Below, piece by piece: positions 9,341 to 17,742 of a stretch of 59,020 bases of DNA. The stretch is from contig JAFGEF010000076.1 of the NCBI GenBank assembly GCA_016931715.1, positions 1-59,020 of the forward strand. Reading direction: 5' to 3'. The notes under the pieces are model-generated. The model was given only the letters and a program-made list of their open reading frames with translations. It made no database searches and was not told where the DNA came from. Position 1 is the stretch's first letter. Every line of letters begins with the position of its first letter. This DNA is from Sedimentisphaerales bacterium (GTDB taxonomy: Bacteria; Planctomycetota; Phycisphaerae; Sedimentisphaerales; Anaerobacaceae). Position numbers and translations under genes: made by a program.

Positions 9341-9988
9341 ATGTACGCAAAAAAAGCAGGTTTTACGTTAGTCGAAATTCTGGTGGCCTCCACAATAGGC
9401 ACATTCATTTCATTGATTGCCGTAGGAACTCTGCATACTGTAATTACAGGCAGTGACATGGTGGAAAAGAATATCAACGCCGCATCTGAAGTCAGATTCG
9501 CCGCTAACCTTATCGCACGTGACCTTGCTAATTTCTACCATGCTGACGATTTCGCAGACACCGAATTTTTCGCTGCGACCGATACTTTTTCAAATTACGA
9601 TACAGCTTACCTGGTTTTTTACACAGTCAACAGGGCAAAAGCCAGAATCTATGAGCCTGAGTGCGATATATATGAAGTTGAGTACTACCTTGAAGAAGAG
9701 GATGATGAGACTTTATCACTCAGGAGAAGAGCCTGGCCGAATCCAAATGATGAATTCGAACCGGGCGGGATTTTAACAACAATAGCAGAAAACATTGAAT
9801 ATTTCGAGGTCAGTTATTGGGACGGCGAAGAATGGTACACAGACTGGCCTGAAGATATGGAAAATCCGCCGGACCTGGTTGAAGTCAGCATTACAACCAA
9901 ACCAGTCGGATTAGGAAATATTATATCTGAAACTTTTCTTGTGAATTTAACCAGGCAGGTAAACGAAACCGAAAGTACAGTTCAATAG
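9341..9988 (+). CDS. gspJ: Minor pseudopilin, GspJ-like
   Basis: A 215-residue protein with cleavage site AG/FTLVEILVASTIGTF and an acidic C-terminal domain (EVEYYLEEEDDE near 130, WDGEEWYTDWPED near 170). The start is ATG 9341, ten bases after the gspI stop; the longer frame from 9248 runs inside gspI and lacks support. Place and size fit GspJ, part of the pseudopilus tip. Confidence 0.8.
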   Translation: MYAKKAGFTLVEILVASTIGTFISLIAVGTLHTVITGSDMVEKNINAASEVRFAANLIARDLANFYHADDFADTEFFAATDTFSNYDTAYLVFYTVNRAKARIYEPECDIYEVEYYLEEEDDETLSLRRRAWPNPNDEFEPGGILTTIAENIEYFEVSYWDGEEWYTDWPEDMENPPDLVEVSITTKPVGLGNIISETFLVNLTRQVNETESTVQ

Positions 9989-10049
9989 AAATCTGAAAAA
10001 ATAAAAAGAACTTATGTAAAGTTCATAGAGTTTGAAACTTATATAAAAA

Positions 10050-11375
10050 ATGAATATTAACAGTAAAAATAAAGGTCTTGTTCTTGTCGGAGTGCTTTGG
10101 ATAGTGATAGTGCTCACGGCTATCGTCGCCGTACTGGGACGTAAAAGCCGGTTAGACAGCAAATTAGTACTTGCAAGGTCTGAGGCTGTCAGAACCAAAT
10201 GGGCAGCACGAGCCGGCATAGAACGGGCTATTGCCATTCTTAACGAGGACGAAAAAGATACTGACTGTCATAATGACATTTGGTACAGCAGTGTTGAAGA
10301 TTTCAACGACTTCGCAATGGCAGGATGCTCGTATAATGTTCAAATTACAGACGAGTCAGGCAAACTGGATATAAACACTGCTACTTTTGACCAGCTTATG
10401 GCTTTGCCGAATATGTATGAAGACATAGCTGATGCGATAATAGACTGGCGTGACAGCGATGAGGACGTCAGTGAATTGGGTACGGAAGGCGGGTATTATG
10501 AAAATCTGACTTTCGGATATCCGAACCGCAACGCTCCATTCAGAACTATCAGAGAATTATTACTGGTTAAAGGTGTTACTAACGAATTATTCTACGGCGA
10601 GGATACTAATCTGAATGGAAAACTGGATTACAATGAGATGGACGGCAACATAAATCCGCCGGATGATAATAGTGATTCATATCTCGACCAGGGCTGGGCG
10701 GCTTATATAACTTGCTATACTTCGGCTGCCAATACTACAGAAACCACAACACAAACGAGCCGGAATACAAGCTCTTCTGCAACAATAACTGCCGCAGCGT
10801 ATCAAAGCCAAACCACAATACAAACAGCCTCGAATACAGGTTCTTCTATAATAATATCAGCTGCCGGTCAAACTGGTCAAACCGGCCAGACAGGCCAAAC
10901 AGGCCAAACAGGACAGACCGGTCAGACTGGTCAGACAGGACAAACAACTGAACAGACAACAACTGAGCAAACAACAACCGAGCAAACTACTACAGAAGAA
11001 ACTGCTGCAGAAGAAACGACAGAAGGCACTTTAGTGATAAACGTCAATACCGCCTCTGAAGTAGTTCTTGCCGTTCTGATGGGCGGTACGAACGAAGCTT
11101 ACGCCGCTGCTCAGTCAATTGTCGCATACAGAGACACTTTGGAATATGGGATAGAAGATGTTTCTGAGCTGACATCTTCAGGCATTGTAAGCAGCGATAT
11201 GTTAAGCTTAATGCAGGATTATTTAACCATTAGCTCGAATATATACAAAATCAGTTGTATAGCGACCGCCGATCGGGGTGGTTCAGCAGGTACAACATTA
11301 CAAATAGAAGCAGTAATAGACAGAAGTACAAGTCCATATAAAGTACTATACTGGTATCAGGGAGCAAGCAATTAA
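10050..11375 (+). CDS. gspK: Minor pseudopilin GspK-like protein with EF-hand-like and GQT-repeat insert
   Basis: A 441-residue protein. The N-terminal helix (KGLVLVGVLWIVIVLTAIVAVLG) lacks the glutamate at position 5, as in GspK. The family helix-hairpin-helix core is clear: DESGKLDINTATFDQLMALP, IIDWRDSDEDVSELGTEGGYY, RTIRELLLVKGV. Two additions are unusual: an EF-hand-like loop DTNLNGKLDYNE (10600-10640) and a low-complexity insert of Thr/Ser-rich sequence and GQT/TEQ tandem repeats (about 10730-11015). A second domain (INVNTASEVVLAVLMGG, to the end) completes the fold. Its stop overlaps the next start (TAATG). Confidence 0.85.
   Translation: MNINSKNKGLVLVGVLWIVIVLTAIVAVLGRKSRLDSKLVLARSEAVRTKWAARAGIERAIAILNEDEKDTDCHNDIWYSSVEDFNDFAMAGCSYNVQITDESGKLDINTATFDQLMALPNMYEDIADAIIDWRDSDEDVSELGTEGGYYENLTFGYPNRNAPFRTIRELLLVKGVTNELFYGEDTNLNGKLDYNEMDGNINPPDDNSDSYLDQGWAAYITCYTSAANTTETTTQTSRNTSSSATITAAAYQSQTTIQTASNTGSSIIISAAGQTGQTGQTGQTGQTGQTGQTGQTGQTTEQTTTEQTTTEQTTTEETAAEETTEGTLVINVNTASEVVLAVLMGGTNEAYAAAQSIVAYRDTLEYGIEDVSELTSSGIVSSDMLSLMQDYLTISSNIYKISCIATADRGGSAGTTLQIEAVIDRSTSPYKVLYWYQGASN
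10865..11010 (+). repeat. GQT and TTEQ codon repeats inside gspK
   Basis: About nine tandem 9-base units encode Gly-Gln-Thr, followed by 12-base units encoding Thr-Thr-Glu-Gln. Codons differ between units (ggt/ggc/gga; cag/caa), so the tract is selected or old, not a fresh slippage product. It would form an extended, flexible linker in the periplasmic part of GspK. Confidence 0.85.
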
Positions 11376-13027
11376 TGAACAATGAAAACGAAAATATGTC
11401 AGAGCAAACAGTAACTGCAATAGCGAAATCCGGCAGTAAACTCAAAGCCGTAGAGCTTTGCAAACGCGGCGGAACTATTGAAGTTACGAAGACAAAAAGC
11501 AGCGAGGAAAATGTCATAAACTGGCAGGACTTCGCAGTCAAGTGCGGCTTATCCATCGTACCTGTCACACAAGAAGATGCAGAAAGTCGAAAAGCTGTGG
11601 TAGTTGGCTACGATTCAGCGGGAACAGCGTTCTCTCGTGTGAACATTCCGGCCATGGAAGATAAAGAACTGGAAGCGATGGTGCAATTACAGGCAGAAAG
11701 CAGGCTGCCTTTGCCGGCTGACCAGATGGAGCTTGCATGGCGTGCCGATCCTCAAAAGGACGGACAGTTGGCAATTATAATAGCCGCGGCAAGAAGACAG
11801 CAGATACAAAGCTTTGTCGATAAAATAATAAGCTTCAAACCCATGAATATCTTCCTGGATTGTGAGGGTATAGTAAAAGTATGGAAGAGCATATTTTCAG
11901 GCAGCGAGCAAACCTCGGTTATCATTAATGCCGACGCACGTAATACACAAATCTGCCTGGTTAATAAGGGCCAACTGATTAACGCTGTTGCTCTCGACAT
12001 GGGAATAGATGATTTTGCACAGGCAGAAGCCGAGCAGCACACTGAAAATATCGAGAGATTTGTCCAGGATACAAGAAGCATTGTGGATTTATTCGGAATT
12101 GATAAATCTGAAAAAATGCGTGTTTTTGTACTCTCTGACGGCAGTTCAACATATAATGACCTGGCATCTTCTCTCAAAGATGCGGGTCTAAATGCAGCTA
12201 TAGCCAAGCCGGACATCAATAAATTTAATACCAAAAGCGGTCTTACCGCAAAAGATATATTCGAATATCGTCTCCAGATAGGTCTTGCATTGATGGTAAT
12301 TGATGCCGCCGGCAATGAACTTAACCTTTTCAGGAATTTATACAAACCTTTCGGCGAAGAAAAACAAACACACTGGTTGTACTCGCTGAAAATAACCGGC
12401 TCCATCGCAGCAGCCGTGCTGATATTGTTCCTCGGAGTTTGTTATGCAATTGATGTGACAAAGCCGGGCAAAATCAATGACATTATCACAAAATCCGGAA
12501 CAGACGTTACGGGACTTGTAGAACAGCAAAAACTCTTAAAAGCCATCGAACAGCAAAGACCTGATTTACTTAAACTTATTAGCGAACTGACGCTTAATCG
12601 GAATGAATCTTTGGCGCCGGGCACCAGAGGTATGACAAACAATGGCAGAATTCAGCTTGATAGTCTCGATTTCAAAAAGGGAAAGAAAGTAACCATAACA
12701 GGACAGGCTTCTGATAATGAAACCTTATATGATTTCGAGAACCGGTTAAATGAGACACCCGGAATATCCGCAGTAGAATGGACTCCATCAACACAGAGGA
12801 GCAGTTCTGCCGCATCAGGCAGAACCACCGCCAATACCAGAACCAGTACAAATACCAGGACAAGTTCTGCAACTGCGAGAACCGGTACCAGCGACAGAAC
12901 TTCCAACGGATCAAATGGCAGAGGTGGTATGAGTGGTTTTAACGATGGAAGCATAAGGTTTTCAATGGAATTCAGCTATATGAATTTTTCAGGAAATGCA
13001 GGAAAATCAACCAAAAAATCTAATTAA
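11375..13027 (+). CDS. gspL: GspL/PilM-PilN-like inner-membrane assembly protein
   Basis: A 550-residue bitopic protein. Residues about 20-325 form an actin-like PilM/GspL cytoplasmic domain (VQLQAESRLPLPADQMELAWR, IINADARNTQICLVNKGQLI), which in T2SS recruits GspE. One membrane helix lies near 341-362. The periplasmic part (LDSLDFKKGKKVTITGQASDNETLYDFENRL...) is PilN-like and is followed by a Thr/Arg/Ser-rich stretch near 468-505. It is longer than common GspL (about 400), mainly through this linker. Its ATG overlaps the gspK stop by one base. Confidence 0.8.
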   Translation: MNNENENMSEQTVTAIAKSGSKLKAVELCKRGGTIEVTKTKSSEENVINWQDFAVKCGLSIVPVTQEDAESRKAVVVGYDSAGTAFSRVNIPAMEDKELEAMVQLQAESRLPLPADQMELAWRADPQKDGQLAIIIAAARRQQIQSFVDKIISFKPMNIFLDCEGIVKVWKSIFSGSEQTSVIINADARNTQICLVNKGQLINAVALDMGIDDFAQAEAEQHTENIERFVQDTRSIVDLFGIDKSEKMRVFVLSDGSSTYNDLASSLKDAGLNAAIAKPDINKFNTKSGLTAKDIFEYRLQIGLALMVIDAAGNELNLFRNLYKPFGEEKQTHWLYSLKITGSIAAAVLILFLGVCYAIDVTKPGKINDIITKSGTDVTGLVEQQKLLKAIEQQRPDLLKLISELTLNRNESLAPGTRGMTNNGRIQLDSLDFKKGKKVTITGQASDNETLYDFENRLNETPGISAVEWTPSTQRSSSAASGRTTANTRTSTNTRTSSATARTGTSDRTSNGSNGRGGMSGFNDGSIRFSMEFSYMNFSGNAGKSTKKSN

Positions 13028-13042
13028 AAGAGAACAGAAACT

Positions 13043-13582
13043 ATGTTAGAAAAATTAAACGAAAAAGATAAAAATACCCTCAAAATGGGTGGAATCGGCG
13101 CAATAGTGTTAGTTGTACTGGTAATTGCTTATCAGGGATTTAACCAACGGGCACAAAAGCTAAAAGAACTAAAAAGACTCGAACTAACATATAAGAGCCT
13201 TGATGTATCGGAAAATGTACATAAAAGAATCATGGCTGCCGTCCCGATTTTTCAAATGCCAGGCAATGAACAAAATCAAAAGACATACTTCCGAAATTCG
13301 CTTAATCAGAAGTTTGAACAATTGGGAATAACCACAGCGCCATGGCAGGAAGTTGCCGGAGGCAAAACACATATCCCGCCTCAGGGCTATGGCGTATTGC
13401 TTTTGAGAACCAGCGGATCATGCAGATTCGACAACATTCTCACCCTGCTTGCAGACCTGAAAGAAAATCCTTACTACGTTGGTGTCGAGGAACTGAATAT
13501 ACAATGCGACCCGCAAAATCCACAACAAGCGACTTTCATTATTACATTATCAACATATACAAATAACAGAAAGTCATCATAA
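13043..13582 (+). CDS. gspM: GspM/PilO-like protein
   Basis: A 179-residue protein with a short cytoplasmic tail, one membrane helix (about 15-33) and a periplasmic ferredoxin-like-sized domain after a coiled segment (RAQKLKELKRLELTYKSLD). Size, topology and place directly after gspL fit GspM/PilO, which pairs with GspL. It lies 15 bases after gspL. Sequence alone is weak in this family; the call rests on topology and context. Confidence 0.7.
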   Translation: MLEKLNEKDKNTLKMGGIGAIVLVVLVIAYQGFNQRAQKLKELKRLELTYKSLDVSENVHKRIMAAVPIFQMPGNEQNQKTYFRNSLNQKFEQLGITTAPWQEVAGGKTHIPPQGYGVLLLRTSGSCRFDNILTLLADLKENPYYVGVEELNIQCDPQNPQQATFIITLSTYTNNRKSS

Positions 13583-13596
13583 GAAGGGGAAAAACA

Positions 13597-14373
13597 ATGA
13601 ATATTAATATCGAATCTCTAAAAGAAAAGAAGGAGCTGGTTTCGGTCGTTCTGCTCGGCGGTGCGGCAGTACTGGTTGTTTTAATGTTTATCAAAATAAC
13701 AAACTTCATGATGCTGTCAACAGAAGTAGAGAACATTATTTTGAGCGCAATCAAACATAATGAAAAACCCCAGGAAGAAATCGAGAAGATATTGGCAAGC
13801 TCACAGGCATTGGCAGATACTGTCAGAGCAAACAATGCCTTTGCTCCGATGCGACAGGTCGCTTCGAACAATGTCGAACAAACAATAACAAATCCTGTTC
13901 GGGAAGTGACGGCAATATTAGGTAGTATAACATGGATAAATGACCAGTGGTACACCGTTGGCGATCAAATCAGGGGAAGTTCAGGTACTGCCACAGTCGC
14001 TGCGATTGAAACTGATTATGTAGCAATAGAATTTAACGGTGTTACTGAAAATTTCTATCCGCTTAAAGCTGCCGTACGCATATCTGAGAATTCAATAACA
14101 AGTCCAAATGCTATGAGCTTAAGCTCGAATAACCTGACTCTGAACCTTGGAAACATCGATAGTCTTATACAAAGATTTACTTCTGAAATGGGTAGTATGC
14201 GCGGCGGCAGAGGAGGCATGATGGGCGGCATGATGGGAGGCGGCATGGGCGGCGGAATGATGGGAGGTATGGGCGACATGGGCGGCGGAATGATGGGAGG
14301 CATGGGCGGCGGTATGGGTGGTCGCGGCGGCGGAATGGGTGGTCGCGGCGGTGGCGGAAGAGGCGGAAGATGA
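13597..14373 (+). CDS. GspC/PilP-like protein with Gly/Met-rich tail
   Basis: A 258-residue protein with one membrane helix (about 14-33). A segment near 100-166 (VTAILGSITWINDQWYTVGDQIRG...TVAAIETDYVAIEFNG...FYPL) resembles the homology region of GspC/PilP, which contacts the secretin N0 domain and links inner and outer membrane parts. The last 60 residues are almost only Gly, Met and Arg (GGMMGG units). No PDZ domain is present. In T2SS this gene is usually first; here it is late, next to the secretin genes. Confidence 0.65.
   Translation: MNINIESLKEKKELVSVVLLGGAAVLVVLMFIKITNFMMLSTEVENIILSAIKHNEKPQEEIEKILASSQALADTVRANNAFAPMRQVASNNVEQTITNPVREVTAILGSITWINDQWYTVGDQIRGSSGTATVAAIETDYVAIEFNGVTENFYPLKAAVRISENSITSPNAMSLSSNNLTLNLGNIDSLIQRFTSEMGSMRGGRGGMMGGMMGGGMGGGMMGGMGDMGGGMMGGMGGGMGGRGGGMGGRGGGGRGGR
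14200..14370 (+). repeat. Gly/Met-rich coding tract in the GspC/PilP-like gene
   Basis: Short units of the type GGCGGCATGATGGGAGGC repeat with small changes and encode GGMMGG/GGMGG blocks at the C-terminus. Similar tracts occur in the next genes, in the two secretin genes and in the arylsulfotransferase-like genes at 35466-39228. Confidence 0.85.
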
Positions 14374-14415
14374 TAAGTGAATGATTATTAAAATTATTTA
14401 TTAAGGATTAAAATT

Positions 14416-15072
14416 ATGAAAAAATCTGAAACATCTCCAACATTTGTGATTATGTGTATCGCAATACTTATAGTTGCATACGGAATCGGCTTTTGCATCC
14501 AGAAACTGCATGCAAACAGTATCCAGGCCGCTGAAAACAGGGCTTTAAGCAAAGATATAAAAAATATCGAATCTTCACCTGCATACAAAGGAACAACACA
14601 GGAAGTAATATATAGTCAGAACAGAAGAACCAGGCAAACAAGCAATAGAACTAATACACGAAATAATAATACATTAGCCGCCGGAAGAAACAACAGAATG
14701 GGAATGGCAAGAGAAATGCAGAATTTCCAGGGATTTAACGCTGCGGATATGCAGGAACAGATGCAGAGAATGCAGCAAGATATGACAGACGAACAAAGAC
14801 AGCAAATGTTCGGCGGCGGATTCAACGCTTTCGGCGAACAGGCAGGGATGGGAGTACAGGGATTCGGTGACCCGGGCATGTTTGGAAACGGATTCAATGC
14901 TTTCGGTGATACTGCTGCAATGGGAGTACAGGGATTCGCCGGCCAGGATATGTTCGGCGGCGGAGATTTCGGTAATCAGGAAGCAATGGGAGCGCCGGTG
15001 TTCGAGGAAGAGTTCGCCAATCCGCAAAGATCCGGCAATCCGGACGAATTTTTCCCGCAGGAAGGCTTTTAA
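14416..15072 (+). CDS. Membrane-anchored Gln/Met/Gly/Phe-rich protein in the T2SS operon
   Basis: Not a recognised family. The 218-residue product has one N-terminal membrane helix (about 9-28), an Asn/Arg/Thr-rich linker (55-95), a Met/Gln-rich helix-like segment (AREMQNFQGF...MQEQMQRMQQDM, 96-130), and then two 24-residue repeats of the type GFNAFGD.AAMGVQGF and an acidic tail. No catalytic motif is seen. It sits between the GspC-like gene and another low-complexity anchored protein, so a periplasmic accessory or structural role in secretion is a reasonable inference. Confidence 0.6.
   Translation: MKKSETSPTFVIMCIAILIVAYGIGFCIQKLHANSIQAAENRALSKDIKNIESSPAYKGTTQEVIYSQNRRTRQTSNRTNTRNNNTLAAGRNNRMGMAREMQNFQGFNAADMQEQMQRMQQDMTDEQRQQMFGGGFNAFGEQAGMGVQGFGDPGMFGNGFNAFGDTAAMGVQGFAGQDMFGGGDFGNQEAMGAPVFEEEFANPQRSGNPDEFFPQEGF
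14818..14961 (+). repeat. Two 72-base tandem coding repeats
   Basis: Units begin with GGATTCAACGCTTTCGGC at 14818 and GGATTCAATGCTTTCGGT at 14890, and each encodes a 24-residue Gly/Phe/Met-rich unit. The copies differ mostly at third positions and a few residues, showing an old internal duplication. Confidence 0.85.
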
Positions 15073-15168
15073 AAACATAGTAATTCAAATGCAATATACG
15101 ATACCGGAGATGCCGGATCGGAAGAATATCAACAAAAAAGAATATAGTTAATAATTGAGGTGAGTAAA

Positions 15169-15825
15169 ATGGAACGATCAAAAGGATTAATTTTAATAGT
15201 AGTTGGTCTTGCAGCGATACTTATTGTCTGGCAGGTAGGTTTTAAATCGTCAGAAACACCAACTGAAACGAATTCAAATGCAAACAATACTCCAAATTCA
15301 CGGATTGAACGTATACCAGCCGATGGTTCAAATCCGGCTCCATCAGAAAACACCAGGATACCGCGAAACAGCGATCAGCCGGATGCAGCAGCAAGATTTG
15401 CAGAACGTGAAAATAACAATCCCATGGGCGGCAGAACGCCTGCGGGTGCCGCTGTCCAAAATATCGGTTATAAAATATCTATTCCAAATGATATTAACGA
15501 GGCAGAACTTCGAATCATTTACAATGAATATATGCAAATAATGAGAGGACAAGGAGGTAGAACAGGTAGAACCAGGGGCGGAACAGACCGAGGCGGAATG
15601 GACATGGGAGGCAGAACCGGAGCAGATATGGGCGGACGAATGGGCGGACGCGGCGGTATGGGTATGGGTGGTTTTGGTGGAATGGACATGGGCGGATTCG
15701 GCGGAATGGATATGACTAATTTCCCCCAAATGGATATGGGTGGCTTTGGTGGAATGGATATGGGAAATTTCCCGGAAATGGATATGCAGGGAATGGGCAT
15801 GGGTGGATTCGGCGGCGGCCAATAA
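15169..15825 (+). CDS. Membrane-anchored Gly/Met-rich protein in the T2SS operon
   Basis: Unrecognised protein of 218 residues. One N-terminal helix (about 6-22) is followed by an Asn/Pro/Arg-rich linker, a short conserved-looking stretch (KISIPNDINEAELRIIYNEYMQIMR) and a long tail of GGMDMGGFGGMDM-like units (about 130-218). I place the start at ATG 15169, with GAGGTG 5-7 bases upstream; a GTG at 15160 overlaps that site. Context suggests a periplasmic accessory of the secretion system. The helix INEAELRIIYNEYMQ resembles a segment in the first secretin-like protein (LTDAALQSIYTQISRG), so the two may share a small module. Confidence 0.6.
   Translation: MERSKGLILIVVGLAAILIVWQVGFKSSETPTETNSNANNTPNSRIERIPADGSNPAPSENTRIPRNSDQPDAAARFAERENNNPMGGRTPAGAAVQNIGYKISIPNDINEAELRIIYNEYMQIMRGQGGRTGRTRGGTDRGGMDMGGRTGADMGGRMGGRGGMGMGGFGGMDMGGFGGMDMTNFPQMDMGGFGGMDMGNFPEMDMQGMGMGGFGGGQ
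15541..15822 (+). repeat. GGMDMGG-type coding repeats
   Basis: The 3' half of the gene is built from imperfect 21-30 base units encoding GGFGGMDMGG and NFPEMDM blocks. Composition matches the other Gly/Met tracts in this operon. Confidence 0.8.
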
Positions 15826-15859
15826 TGGCAGCTTAAATAATATTTAAAGGAGAATTAAG

Positions 15860-17701
15860 ATGTTTAAGAAAATTACAAAAACGATGACAATTATCATAGT
15901 TTCAGTTATCCTGCTGACTCCGATTGACAGCTTCGCCCAGCGAGGAGGCGGAGGAGGCGGAGGAGGCAGAGGCACACGAGGCGGCGGAACAGAGAATGGA
16001 GGTTTCGGCGGAATGGAACAGATGATGGGCGGCAGAGGAGGATTTACTACGCAGGCTTTCGACCCTAATCAATTCAGAAGCAGCAGACTTCTAAATTACC
16101 TTGTTGACAGCAATGATGTAAAAGTAGATCCTAACAATCTCACCGATGCGGCACTTCAATCAATATATACGCAAATCAGCAGAGGTGACAGAAACGTTAT
16201 TGATACCTCCAGATTCACCAACTTAATGACTGGCGGAATGGGGGCAAGAACTTTCAACATGGGTATGGTTCCGACTTTGGGACAGGAAAACATAGACCCG
16301 AACGATCCGGACCCGATGCTATCATCTGTACAGTTAAACGGACTGACGATAAACGCCATCATTCAGGTACTGATGGATTGGACAGGAAAAGCGGTTATTC
16401 CATCCAACGACGCTTTGAACCTGCAGCTTACTATCTATTCGCCGCAAAGAATGCGAAGAAGCCAGGCTCTTCAACTGCTGTATAGCGCAATGCGTGAACA
16501 GGGATTTATGGCTGAAACTAAAAATGACATAATTTATATAAAACCGTACATAGCGGGAAAAGGAGACTTTGAGTTGTATGGACCTGATGATGACATATTA
16601 ACAATCGAAAATAAGGAAACAACCATACGCAAAATATTCAGGGTGAAAAACTACAGCCCGTCAACGATGGGACAGTTGATACTTCCATTTCTTAATACCT
16701 ACGGTTCTGTAACTGCAGAGGAAACAACCATGACAATGCTGGTTACTGACACTGTTGATACATTACTGCGTGTCCAAAAGATTATTAATCAGTTTGATGT
16801 TGACCTGGCAGATACAATTACAAAGACATTATCGGTCAAGCATCGTGATACTGAAGAAATGGTTTCTTTGCTGCAAAACATCATAGCCAATAACAGCATT
16901 ACATCTACAGGTATGCTTGGCGGCTTCAACATGGGCATGATGGGCGGAATGCCGAATATGCCTACAAATACACGAACCACAACAACATCACGAACCGCTT
17001 CGACAAATTCCCGCACAGCAGATACAAGAAGTCGTGATACAAGAGGCGGAAGAAACAATCCGCAAAATATGATGAATATGGGAATGTTTGGCGCAGCTTC
17101 GGCAAGTGCATCAACAGTAGGAACCGGAAAACCTGAACCTGTTCTTATTGCAGAACCAACAAACCGATTGATAATTGCTAAAGCTACACCAGAAGATATG
17201 AAAATGATTGAGTCATTGCTGACTCAACTTGATACTATAAGCGAGGTCGTCTGGAATCCGGCAGACCTGGCAGGTCGCGAAAAAAGCCAGGTCGTATCTA
17301 AAATTTATTACATACAGTATAACAGCCCTTCGCAGATAGCCACTATTGTAGAACCTATGCTGACTCCCAATGGTTATCTAACTGCAGAGGAAAATACAGG
17401 TACTCTGATGGTAAAGGACACTGTAGGGACTCTTCTACAGCTTGAGGAAATTATAAAACAATTTGATGTACCGCAATCCAATCCGACAGAGCAGGTAATA
17501 TTGAAGATTCAAAACGGTGGAGATGCCAGAGAAATTGCTAATATAATAAACCTTATTCTAAGCAGTAATACATCTTCATCCGGTACTTATACAGCCGGAA
17601 GAACAACTGCAACAGGAAGAACAACTACAGGAAGAACAACTACAGGAAGAACAACCACAACAGGAAGAACAACTGGCATGGGCGGCATGGGCGGTCGTTA
17701 A
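15860..17701 (+). CDS. Secretin-type periplasmic protein, N-domains only (first part of a split GspD)
   Basis: A 613-residue exported protein: signal peptide to about residue 27, Gly-rich linker, then secretin-type N-domains. These are N0 (about 153-229, LNGLTINAIIQVLMDWTGKAVIP...DIIYIKP), N1 (256-314), N2 with a long Met/Thr/Arg loop (319-460), a second N1-like domain (478-537), and only the first half of a further domain (542-569, VILKIQNGGDAREIANIINLIL) followed by GRTTT repeats and the stop. There is no membrane channel domain. It lies 41 bases before the channel-containing gene, shares its first eight residues (MFKKITKT), and seems to supply the parts that gene lacks. Confidence 0.8.
   Translation: MFKKITKTMTIIIVSVILLTPIDSFAQRGGGGGGGGRGTRGGGTENGGFGGMEQMMGGRGGFTTQAFDPNQFRSSRLLNYLVDSNDVKVDPNNLTDAALQSIYTQISRGDRNVIDTSRFTNLMTGGMGARTFNMGMVPTLGQENIDPNDPDPMLSSVQLNGLTINAIIQVLMDWTGKAVIPSNDALNLQLTIYSPQRMRRSQALQLLYSAMREQGFMAETKNDIIYIKPYIAGKGDFELYGPDDDILTIENKETTIRKIFRVKNYSPSTMGQLILPFLNTYGSVTAEETTMTMLVTDTVDTLLRVQKIINQFDVDLADTITKTLSVKHRDTEEMVSLLQNIIANNSITSTGMLGGFNMGMMGGMPNMPTNTRTTTTSRTASTNSRTADTRSRDTRGGRNNPQNMMNMGMFGAASASASTVGTGKPEPVLIAEPTNRLIIAKATPEDMKMIESLLTQLDTISEVVWNPADLAGREKSQVVSKIYYIQYNSPSQIATIVEPMLTPNGYLTAEENTGTLMVKDTVGTLLQLEEIIKQFDVPQSNPTEQVILKIQNGGDAREIANIINLILSSNTSSSGTYTAGRTTATGRTTTGRTTTGRTTTTGRTTGMGGMGGR
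17590..17697 (+). repeat. GRTTT tandem coding repeats at the end of the first secretin-type gene
   Basis: Units near GGAAGAACAACTACA repeat about six times and encode Gly-Arg-Thr-Thr-Thr. They take the place of the loop that normally joins the two halves of a secretin N-domain. Confidence 0.85.
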
Positions 17702-17742
17702 TAATATAACCGCTCATTTTAATATTTATAAAGGAGAAAAAC

